From Melieria omissa (Eukaryota > Arthropoda > Insecta > Diptera > Ulidiidae), in the NCBI GenBank assembly GCA_963971225.1, contig OZ020269.1, positions 28,127,783 through 28,191,782 of the forward strand: a DNA stretch of 64,000 nucleotides, read 5' to 3'. Shown piece after piece: positions 51,866 through 63,200 of this stretch. A program made the translations under genes and the position numbers. Position 1 is the stretch's first letter, and each line of letters starts with the position of its first letter. The notes beneath the pieces were generated by a model. The model saw nothing but the letters and a program-made list of their open reading frames with translations, ran no database searches and was not told the DNA's origin.

Positions 51866-52976
51866 GTGTGAGCTTTTGATTTTGGCCATCAGCGAAGCCA
51901 GTTTTAATATTTATTGGCCAAGCTTTTCAGTGACTATGATTTTTTTCAAGTATATTAAGCTGCAATAAAGCTGAGCGGTTTCAGTTAACTAAATCTATTC
52001 TCATATTGGCTATTCGTTGCGTTTGTGCGTGTAAATCTGTTATCTGTTTTGTTGTTGTTTGTGTTTTTCGAATAAGCCATCATGTGGAATCTCTATTACA
52101 GCAATTTGAGACAGTTGAGAAAGTTGAGTGGCGGCAACGTGCCAACGCGACGTTTTCTGCTGTGACTTTGTCGAAACTCGACTTTCGATCGTCGGCTAAC
52201 AGAATGCACGACACACAGTCGAACCCGTAGGCGCCGTGTGGCTAGAACCGCGTTCAGCTATAACACGCACTATTTCTTCTTGATTTGATTGTGCGAAATG
52301 ATAAAGTCAATAATTATTTAAACTGCGCGCGAACAACGTATCTTTGCGGGGTTTTCCTGTGGTTGTTTCTAATGATTATAACAAATTTTCGTTTTGATAC
52401 TAGTTTTCGTATCTGCAAGTCATTGTTTCGAAAAGTCGCAGCTTTTACCGGTTCTTCCCAATGAAGGGTAAACAATGAATTGCTACAAACACAAACAATA
52501 CAAATCACGTTAATATGATTATGTAATATACGATTATATATAATAGTGCGGCAACAATTGAAATCACCTTCATAAGTACATTCGGGCATTTGCGTGTATG
52601 CAATGTTTATGTGGGTAAGCAAGTGTGAAATTTAGCAATGAACTTGCACGAAACTCACTGGCGGACGTGTTTTGCATTCGTAAAGCAAAGAAGTTGACTG
52701 TTGAATATTACTCACAATGAATAATGTACACTTGGTTTGTGGCAAGCAGGACCAAGTTATAGGACTAAAATCGGAGAGCCAAAAACGATTTCATTAGTGC
52801 TGTTGGTCTCTTGAGATATTGCTATTTATTTTTATAAGTCAACATTACCATCAACCTTGTCAGTCATGACAATATCCTTCACCTGAACCTTCTTCAATGG
52901 CATTTAATTCAGTTTAGATACATTTATCTAAAAAGAAAGTTTATTATTGATTCCGGGTTCTTGGCCACTGCTTTAA

Positions 52977-53377
52977 CCCTTTCGGGACTATTAGGATAAT
53001 ACGTCTCAGCAAGTTTTTAATGCCCCTCAAAACAATTATTCAAATCGTACGACCCACGCAAAATATTTTTTCGATTTCAGTGTTGCCGCATAACAGGAAT
53101 ACAGTGGCGGATTCAGAGCGTGTTTTGGGGGTTGAAACCACCTCCCCGAAATATTAGGATCGACTTTAAAACTACATACAAGTTAAAAGGCATTTTATGA
53201 ATATTAAAGAATTACTTTTTGAAAACCCCCCGAAATATTTTTGTGAATCCGCCGCTGAAGGATTATTTCAGAATTTGCGAGCATTAAATAAAATTTTCTA
53301 ACCCCAGCATTCATAGCATGAGAATAATTCTACTGAGAGTATTTTGGATTTCAAAATTAAGCTCCGTCCCAAAAGGG
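52977..53377. mobile_element. piggyBac-like MITE with CCCTTT ends, copy 1, carrying a hAT-like MITE
   Basis: TTAA is followed by CCCTTTCGGGAC at the left; the right end reads GTCCCAAAAGGG, with the second TTAA mutated to AAAG. Apart from the insertion at 53102-53257 it is the reverse complement of the element at 62223-62458. CCCTTT ends plus TTAA are typical of the piggyBac superfamily. Confidence 0.8.
53102..53257 (+). mobile_element. hAT-like MITE, 156 bp, inserted in the CCCTTT MITE
   Basis: The terminal repeats CAGTGGCGGATTCA and TGAATCCGCCGCTG match at 13 of 14 positions. The 8-bp flanks CAGGAATA and AAGGATTA match at 6 of 8. The interruption is confirmed by the element at 62223-62458, which lacks it. 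A second copy lies inverted at 50968-51135. No coding capacity. Confidence 0.8.
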
Positions 53378-54877
53378 AAAGGGGAAACTCCAGCCAACCT
53401 AACCCACAGACATTCCATCCATAGACTTCATTTACGTTTTGCGAGCTTCCTCTCTCAATTAGTTGATTCTACACCATTGTCTTCTCTTCATTGTTCAAAG
53501 CTGCTGTTTTCTTTGCGGAGAATATCTATGCACTTCCATTTTTATCTTTGGATCGAGATAAATATCTAACAGCTTTATATCTGTTGTTTCATTTGAGATT
53601 GTATGTTATTAAGCCAAAACATCTGGAAAAATATGATTGAAAAAAGGCTGAGGTCTGTAGCGGGCTTCATTTTCAAGAGACTGGAACGATGCGGCTGCAT
53701 TTCAAGAAGTAATCGCGCATGGTTTGAAGTGATTAGTCAAGTGGTTCTTTATTTTTTTTCTTCAAATATCTAACTTTCTGCTCTGTTTTGAGTTGTAAAT
53801 GTGAATTATTTGAGGGTATTTTTTTACTTTATAATTATCTAAAATATCATACTCTCAGACCAATTTGAAGTCTTTGACTTCTAATGTTTATTGTTCACAT
53901 TAATTAAAGCAATTAGGATACGACCGGATCTGGGTTTGTTACGCAGAGCAGTTGTTTTTCTAGTCGCCGGCTAATTTTGCGGGAAATTGGCAATTAACAC
54001 GTTCGCTGCGAGCCAACAGCAGTTGCCTGTATATAGGCAAAGTATATATTACATGCATCCGTCTGCTCAATGGATAATGTATTGAACGGCTTTACCCGGT
54101 AATGATTGTATTCGTAAATTGCACAGTTTTGGAAATTTGTAGACGGTTCACAGACAGTTGGTTGCACGACACAGCAACGCCAGCTGCATCGACCTCAGTT
54201 TGATGTAATCTTAATTGCTTTATAAACATTCTTAATATTACCTGCGAGCAGCAAAGCGCCGCAACGGACGCACCCTTAGTGTTGGCGGTTCGGTAGTTCA
54301 AAAGAATTGATACTAAGAAAGTGAAAATTGAAATCCTTTAAAAAGCCGCACAGTGTGTGCCGTGGCATCAGTACGTGTACAGTGTGAGCTGAATTCAAGT
54401 CTAATTTAATTTAAGAAAAAAATAATAAAATTGTGCTAAAACTAAAAACTAACAATGGTGTTTACTGGCCATTGATCAATTCGAAAAACATTAAACATTT
54501 TTATATATTTTTATTAAAAAAATATAAAAAAACTAAATAAAAACTAAAAAAAACTTTAAAAAAATTATTTAAAAAACTAAAAACTAACAATGGTGATCAA
54601 TAACCATTGACTAATTCCAAAAATATTAAAATATATTTATATATTTTTACTAAAAAAAATATCAAAAAATATGTTTGGTAACTTAAAAATATTTGTACAA
54701 CAGCAATAATATTTTTTTCGGTGAGCAAACTCGTTAAATTGCAGTCTCAGTGAACGCAGGTCATTGATTTTAATTTTGTATTCGTGTTGATTGACTGATT
54801 GCCGAAAGTTGAAAGTATATGTTTTTGGTATGTTATAATATACCAACAGATCCATGTTCTTTTTATATACTTCAAAG

Positions 54878-56435
54878 CAGGGTGCGGAGAACGATCAAAA
54901 TACGATCTTTCTCACGAATAATCGCAACCAAAAACTGAGTGCTTCTAATTTCTCGCGAGCGATAAAGTTGCGCTGCGAGCAAAAGCATTTACGATCTCTC
55001 ACGAGAAATATAAATGTTCGGAAAAATCGCGAATGAGAAAATGTCGCTGCAAGCGTCGTCAGTTCGATCTCTCGCGATCGTTCGTTTGTTGCGAGCGCTT
55101 GTTGTAAAACTCAATCAGTAACTCGTATTGTGAAGATTGAATCTTTGAACGATCGCGATCGTTCGTCTGGGCAATAAATTATGTATATAGGAGTTTGAGC
55201 AGTTTGCTATTATACTCGGCTGCTACTGACTGAAGTTTATTTCCTAAAGGAAACTTATGTATAAAAGTTTGTAGATTTTAAAGACATTTTGTTAGGAAAA
55301 TTATAACAGAAAAATAGAAAACTTTGTGTTATGTTTGTATATGGTCTCGTAATGCCTTTAATGTTTCCTTATATGTATCCTTTAAGTTGTTTTCCACACA
55401 AAATGCACTTTGAAAAATCTGTGTCTTTATTATATGTAAAGAGTTTCGTCTTGTCAATATTTGACACTTTGCCCATATTGATATAAAAAAAGCAAACGCA
55501 CAAGAAAATAATTTCACAAATCGTCCTTCGTCCGTATATATCGCAAAATAGACTAAATTCAATGATTGTTTGCAGCCACGCTCTACCGACGAACGTTACA
55601 AAAATTCGTTCGCGATCGATCAAACATTCGCTCGCGAACGATCGATCAAACATTCGCTCGCGAACGCTCGTTTTGGGATTGTATTTTATCGCGAGAAATA
55701 CTTGAGCAAACGAGCGGTTGCGAATGATATTCTGCATCAGCGTTCTTCCCACGACCCATGGCACAATAAACAAGGTAGTGGCAGGAAGGAGCGAATTTTA
55801 TTTTTTTCTCGTCAGAGTTCGGTAGGTTGTCAGAAATTTTTGTCTGCTTTGTTTACATTCGGCGAACAGCATGGCCACTCAACTCTTTTTCTGTGAAATT
55901 TTAAGCATGTTTGCAATGACGAAAGGATATTATTTTTCCAATTTTCGTTAACTTTTATGAATTAACGCAAAATCGGCGAACTAGCACTTAGCACTTTTGC
56001 CCCTAATTGTAAAACAACAGATTAAAACAAAGAAGCTATGTACTTTTGCTGTTAATTGGTGTATTTTTACGTTCTCGAATAGACCAAGTGGTCTATTCGA
56101 TGCTGGCAATACTGTTGGCAAGAGAACCGTCCGTCCGATTTGACAATGAACCGAACAAAAACACTAACAAAATACACGTGAATTTTTTCGCTCCTTCCTG
56201 CCACTACCTTGTTTATTGTGCCATGCCACGACCGATCGCTTTCGTACGCTCGTTCGTTTGAAATGTGTATACATAAACTCGCTGCATACGATCTCTCACG
56301 AACGAATACGTAGGCAATGCATTCGCAACCGCTCGTTTGCTCAAGTATTTCTCGCGATAAAATACAATCGCAAAACGAGCCAATATGAGAAGATCGAATT
56401 TTCGATCGTTCGCGAGCGAATTTTTCCGCACCCTG
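54878..56435. mobile_element. Non-autonomous hAT-like element, copy 2, uninterrupted
   Basis: The ends are CAGGGTGCGGA and TCCGCACCCTG, flanked by identical 8-bp CTTCAAAG (54870-54877 and 56436-56443). It is 1558 bp. I see only about a dozen differences from copy 1, nearly all in the left third; the right two thirds look identical. It holds the same CGATCG/TTCGCGAGCG clusters and internal inverted repeat. The loop contains a near-perfect palindrome, CGAATAGACC-AAGT-GGTCTATTCG, at about 56075-56098. Non-coding. Confidence 0.9.
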
Positions 56436-58658
56436 CTTCAAAGCATCACATGCTTCAACTGTTTTTGTGTAATTTCGAATAAAATTATTTAAAAAAACAC
56501 AAACACACAGAAAATCTTACGGCAATGATTTTGTGCAAATGTAGAGGAAACATAGTAATTGGGATCTCTCATAGGATTTCTATAGGCAGCAAATTTTGCA
56601 ATTTTTTTTATTATTATTTGAATTGGATCATGAATTACAATGACACCTGATGCTAGATTCGATTTGCGTTATTAATAAAAAAATAAAAGAAAAACATCCT
56701 ATTAAAGGCTAAGCCCACTTAGGCCATAAATGCCCATTAGGATATCACAACCAATCGAGCTTAATACTGCTCTTTCATTGAACCAGTTTGAGTAAGTTAC
56801 AAAGTCTAGTAGACTGGGAATAGCCCTATCGGCTAACTCTTCTAGTTTGCCAAAGAAGAAGTCAAGTGCATCGAGGGTGAAATGTTAATGAAAAAGTTCC
56901 GCAAAAAGCTGTTCCGAATCGACATCAAAAATTGTTGGTCCACTTCAACGAACTCACACGTACAACACGGAAGTTTGCGGAAAGCTGGGCATTATCATAG
57001 TTATCGACGTACGTTTTGTTTATTTATTATGTAAATATTATGAGCCGATTTAGAGCGATAGGGTTTTATTCATATTGTTGTTCGATATTTTGTGATAGAA
57101 AAGGAGTAATCAAAGCGTTAACATAGTTAAGCGCGAAAGCAAAGTTTATTTTAGATAGCAAGAGAAAAGTAATAGTGTGGAGTTTCATAATTGCGATAAG
57201 CTTGGCCTTAACCAGCTGACTCTTGCATCCAAATTTTTAAGAATAATTTAACCTCTTGCATTTTCAGTAGCAGAGGGTGCAAATCTGAATCCTACATAAA
57301 GTGTATTGTGAATTTTTAAGTTTGTATTTTATTTGCAGAAATGCAACAAAATACAAAATACATAATGTGTATTATGTACTACATATCTATGCCACACAAT
57401 TCTAAGATCAGTCCTGCCATGATGAGGCAGTAGCCGATAGCAAGATTCGTGACGCCGTTGAAGTTTGCAAGTAATGTTTACTGATAAGTCGGCAGCTTGT
57501 CTGAAAATCTGTCAGCAAGTGTTTTTACGAAGAAGAGGAGAAATCCGACACAGATAATGTGGCATATTTACATGTCTTACCCACGCTTCACTATATCTGT
57601 TGTGTTGAAATCGTTGTCACTACGCTTCCCGCGTTTGTGTGTTCGCTTGCTGTGCAGCCTCTCGTAGCTTTATCAATGTCGCTGCCATGTAATATTTTGT
57701 ATCTGCACGACTACCTGACAAGTTCGCCCGAGAATCGACTCCTCGGGCCACATAGTGAAGGCTTTTGCCGGTCGCCTGCGGCTCACGGGTAAAGTACCCA
57801 TTCAGTTGTCGTCAGTAAATCTGTAAAGAAGTCAGCATTTGCACTATTAAAAAATAAATCGTATGTATTTTCATACGACAACAATTACAATAAAAAAACT
57901 AGAAATCCAATGCAATTGAGCAGAAACGAAAAACAGTAAAAGCAGAAGCTCGGCTTTCTATGTACGTGCCAAGCTCGCCGCCACCCATACCCGCTCCACC
58001 TGTCATAGTTATTAGAGTTCGAGGTATAAAAAAGACAAACAGTGAAGCAAAACACCAAATCAGCGAGCGACAATTTCTCATTGTTGTACAGAGCCATACG
58101 CGACAAGTCTGGAAAAAAATCAGAAGTTTAATTGTAAATAATTATTCAGCGGCTGCAGCGCGTGTTTGTCCGGGTCCGGTACTTAGAATCACATGCGATA
58201 TTTGTCGATAAATAAAACAATGAAGTTAGTTGCAAAATAATTTCGGTTTCGGCTGGTGGCATGCATCGCGCTGGGCATCTCGGGTGTGGAAAAGAAACGT
58301 ACAGCTAACAACTACTAGTTAGACTAACTACACTTCAGCCGGGTGAGCAGCCAAGCTAATCCGTCGACGGGCGACTAGGAGTTCTAATCGAGTCTGAGCA
58401 GTTACGTGATGGCGAGAAGCGTACTGATCGAACGGAATCTGTGCTGAACGCGAAAACTTCAATTGAAAATAGTGAGCGCGTGTGTGAGCCGATTGAAGAT
58501 TGTACAAAGTGCCGCGGCGCAGCAAGACAGCAACGCCGGCAGCCATCAGTGCCCGACGCGAAACCATAAGCGGCGCAGTGCATTGCAGCGCAGATCCAGC
58601 GGCAGAACTCGCGTACTCGTAATAGGCCGCGCGCCCAACAGCAAACCAGACAGTCGAG

Positions 58659-60159
58659 ATGGTGAAGACGACGCTCCCGTTCACAGTGCAGCGCATCAAG
58701 CAGCTGCAATGGGGAAAGATCTTTCACATGTACTACATCGAGCCGATCGTCTTTGTGTTGGTTTTTGCGCACAGTTTGTCCGGTAAATCAAATGCCAACA
58801 CACTCCAAGCTGATTCTTAATTAATTTATTACCAATTTTATGCACTTGGCTAACTTGGCTTGCTTAAATATGTGACAAACCATCAACAACAAAAACAACA
58901 ATATAAACATCAACAACAAAGGCACCATTATGCGAAATCAAGTGATCTATCAGGCCTGCACCACGATTTTCAATTACAACGAAAGCGATTGCCAGCAGCT
59001 GGGCACAAAGAATGCCACCGAATACTCCAACGTAAGTGGACATCGAGTCGCCGGGTCCACAGTGCAATAATTAGGAATTTGTGTTTGTGTCACCTTTCAG
59101 AAAATCGAAACAGAGGTGCAACCATATGTGGCCAACTTGTTCATGATTCGCACACTTTTGGAGAGTATTGTGCCGGCACTGTGTGGTGTTTTCATTGGTG
59201 AGTAATTCTTAAAAAAAAAAAAAACAAACAAAGAAGTACGGTTTTATATATGTGGAAGTTGTGCGGAAAACAAGTGATCTGGTTTCATGGACTAAGATTT
59301 TGTGTCGATAGCAAAGTCTTGAAAATTTAGTTTATTTGCGAGAACTGGGATGGTTTTTCTTCGTATTGCTGAAGAAGAATTTAGAAAGAAGAAGAATTTA
59401 GAAAAACACGTTTTTCCACAAAAACCACGTTACCTACTTCTTGCGATATAAGTAAGTAGTGTGCTGTGGTACTTGCATTCTCAATCTATATGGTGGGACG
59501 TCGAGAATACGTTTGTTGGACATGCGCTGACCACTTGTGTCACACCATGTGAATGTTCATATCGTAGCTCTGCAGCATTCGACTTGATCAGCATTGTCAT
59601 TGTTAATGCCAGTAATTAACTTTGCACAATTAAAACTTGATTATCTATTCAGCGTATATTCGTCAAAACAAAGAGATAAGACAGAAAAATTGTAATTTAA
59701 ACACAAGATCCCCTTTTGCGAGCACGTTTCTCGTTTTGTGTTCATTTCGCCAAAACACGCATTTCTGGCAGTGGTACTTTGAAGTTAGAACTCTATAGCT
59801 ATCGAATCAGTGTCATGGAAAGCTCAGAAAATCGATGTAGAAACTTGCATATTTCAAACATTTTAACGGAACAATTTTGAGGTTTTCTAGTAGAAAATTT
59901 CTACCGCTAAGCCAAAAAGACTAAGAATTTCATAGATTGTAATTGGAAAACTTTAAACGTCTGTAACTCCATAAATAGAAGAGATATAAGCCTTAACCAT
60001 AGGGCATTTGATAGTTAAACTCTGTAGCTATCTAACTAGTGGCGGAAAGCCTAAAGCATTTTTAGGAGGAAGACAAGGAAATCGAAGTAGAAAGATTAAA
60101 ATTTGTAGTTGAACAACTTTAAACGCCTGTAAAACTTTAATTCAGACAGAGCCCACAAT

Positions 60160-60204
<45 letters not shown>

Positions 60205-63200
60205 GAGGAGGGAAGCATCGAAAGCCTCAAGTTGTGCGGGACTTTAAACCGCTAAACCCACCTCTCGTCCGGACGGTTAGCCCTCCTGGGACCACCGTGA
60301 GGTATTACGTCAGGAGGCCGTCGTGAGCTTTACCGCTCTATCGTTCGTTTGTCAGTCTTTCGTCCGTGTGTTATGGCAAGTGTTGCCAGTTCGACACCAC
60401 AGTGTTGTCGCCTACGGTGCAGAATAACCGCGCTAATTTTGCGGTGTGCACGGCGCAACTATCGTTGCCGCATTTGGGTGTTGAAGCAGTGCTGCCGTCG
60501 TTTGTGGCCGACGCCGGGCGTTCTGCTCGTCACTTCTCACTCGAAGCATCATAAGTGTTATGATTCGGCTGCAGGCCTCCCATGCATCGGGCGAGCTCAG
60601 CATGCAGTGTGTAACTGCTGAAGGAGAGATCGGCTCATTGAGAAGGGATTCCAAGGACCGTCTTTCTTCGACAAAGCGGCTGCATTCCAGCAAAACGTGC
60701 TCTGCGTTTTCTGCTTTCCCGGCGCATGCTGGGCAGAACGGGTCGTCTGCGTGCTGACATTTGTGCAGATACTCCTGGAAGCATCCATGTCCTGACAGCA
60801 TTTGAGTCAAAAAGTAATTGACCTCGCCGTGTTTTCTGTTGCACCACGCTTCTATGTTTGGGATCATCCGCCATGTCCACCGGCCTTTTGACGATGCATC
60901 CCATCGCTGCTGCCATTCTGCTAAGCTTTTACGCCGCACCGCCTCCATCACTGCAGATCGAGAGGCCGAAGTGTCTTTGCACTCTCGCCAGGTTATTGCT
61001 GCCTCTCTGGCCAGTATATCGATTGGCCAAGTGCTGGCAATCACGTCTGCTGCCTCGTCCGAGACCGATCTAAAGGCGCAGCAGACTCTCAGCGAGCTGA
61101 GCCTGTAAGCGGATTTAAGGCATCTGACGTACGAGCTCGTCATGGTTGCTTCTGCCCAAATAGGCGCGGCATAGAGGCATATCGACGCCGTCACGCTCGC
61201 TATTAATTTTCGTGTTATTGGCCTGGGGCCGCCGATGTTAGGCATTAGTCTGCCAATGGCAGCGCTGGTTCGCCTAGCCTTGTCACTGGCGTACTTGAGA
61301 TGCTCTTTAAAGTTTAGCCGATAGTCCAGCAGCACACCCAGGTATCTTAGGTGAGGACTAGACTGGATTTCATGGCCGCCTACCCGAATTTTTATGCCTT
61401 CCACTTTTTTCCTGCTTGTAAGCAGGACCGCTTCTGTCTTGTGTTCTGCGAGTTGCAGGCCGGCGTTGCGCAGCCACGCCTTCATGGCCGATATTGTAGT
61501 GTTACAATTCTCTGTTAGTGTGGCCAGGGTTTTGGCCACAGCGACTACGGCTACATCGTCTGCATATCCGATGATGCTTACTTCGGGAGGGCGTTGTATT
61601 TTCAGTATGCCGTTGTACATGACGTTCCACAAAACCGGTCCTAGGACGGAGCCCTGCGGTACGCCACCTGTAACACCATATTGCTTGGGGCCCTCCTCCG
61701 TGTCATATAGTAGGACTCTGTTAGCGAAGTAGTTCGCTATTATCCTGACTAGGTAGTCCGGCACATTACAGTCCACAAGGGCTTGCAGAATGTTGTTCCA
61801 ATTCGCCGAGTTGAAGGCATTCTTAACGTCGAGTGTTATAACAGCGCAATATTGCTTCTTGCCTTCTAGCCATCTTTTCCCTGCTAGCGCTCTTTTGGCG
61901 ATGGCGCATACTGCCGCAATGGCGTCGACAGTGGAGCGACGCTTACGGAAGCCGTATTGGTTTGGGGATAAACCAGTCGAGGATTCGACGAACGGTTCGA
62001 GCCTAGACCGTATTAGCCCTTCGAGAACTTTGCCCGCTGTGTCTAACATACAGAGCCCACAATGTAACAAGAAGTGATAGTGGAACAGGAAATATCAAAA
62101 ATTTTAACTGAAAGACTTTCAAGGCATGTAAACTCTAAGTTGTAAGAAATATAGACCTTAAGTGTAACGAATTTGATAGTAGAACTCTGCAGCTATACTG
62201 TGGCTAGGAAAAGCTTTTTTAACCCTTTCAGGACAGAGTTTAATTTTTAAATACAAAATACTCTCAGTAGAAATATTCTCATGCTATGAATGTTGGAGTT
62301 AGAAAATTATATTGGATGCTCACAAAGTCTGAAATCGTTCGTTCTTTTATGCGGGAACATCGAAATCGAAAAAATGCATTAGTCGTAAGATTTAAATAAT
62401 TGTTTTGAGGGGCACTAAAAACTTGCTGGGACGTATTATTTCAGTAGTCCCCAAAGGGTTAAAACAGATAAAAAACACATTCAAATATAATATATAAACT
62501 CATAACAAAAACGGCGCAAAGTCCCACGAGCTCAGATACAATTAAAACAAGTAAACGCTGATTTAACACAAAACCAATAATTAAATAAATGACTATTCCA
62601 AAAAATTAGACAAAAACCAATACTCATAAAAAAAATACTTGCACATTCAACCATAAAAATCAAAGCCAACTCTCCCACTTCAAGTCAAAAAACTTGAATT
62701 AACCATCTGAAAAAATGTTCTACGATTAGTTTTGACTTGATTTTATGATTAACTAAAGAAAATAAGAAACAAATAATATATAACCTTAGTAACGACAAAT
62801 CCATAAAATATTATAACCTCCAATTAAAAAGCAAATACTATACCATACGAGAAACTATCATTGTCCTAACAGCCATCAGGGCAGCTTAGCTGACACTGCC
62901 GACACCTTTAGCCCCAAACTTTTCCCCGCTCTTATGTAACTTTTAATGATTCAGTAATCACATTGAAACTAAAAAAGAGATTCGCAAATTTGTCAGGAAT
63001 GAAAAGCTTTAGCTATTAAAACTATTAAAAGTGTCCGTGACAGTTGAGTAATTTTGCACAGTTTTTCTTTCAGGTGTCCGAATATCATTTGTAGTTTGTG
63101 TGCCAAAATTCAGTGCTGTAACTGTTTTATCTGAGTTTTTGCTCCAAATTACAATGTTCTGAACTACTGTGCACTGAGTGATGATAAATTTTAGTTTTTA

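Larger units (their letters stand above)
51750..58658. other. Gap between the two transporter genes
   Basis: About 6.9 kb, containing the 3' UTR of paralogue 1, the nested MITEs at 52977-53377, the hAT-like element at 54878-56435 and the probable promoter and 5' UTR of paralogue 2 (58280-58658, GC-richer). An AT-rich stretch at 54420-54660 contains two near-repeats of about 120 bp, each including AAAACTAAAAACTAACAATG (54440-54460 and 54573-54593). I recognise no gene in the remaining sequence at 56450-58280. Confidence 0.6.

Noticed and set aside
53997..54020. TTAACACGTTCGCTGCG, similar to the start of the MITE at 18200
   Set aside because: No matching inverted end with TTAA found nearby. 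It may be a half element, but the evidence is too thin.
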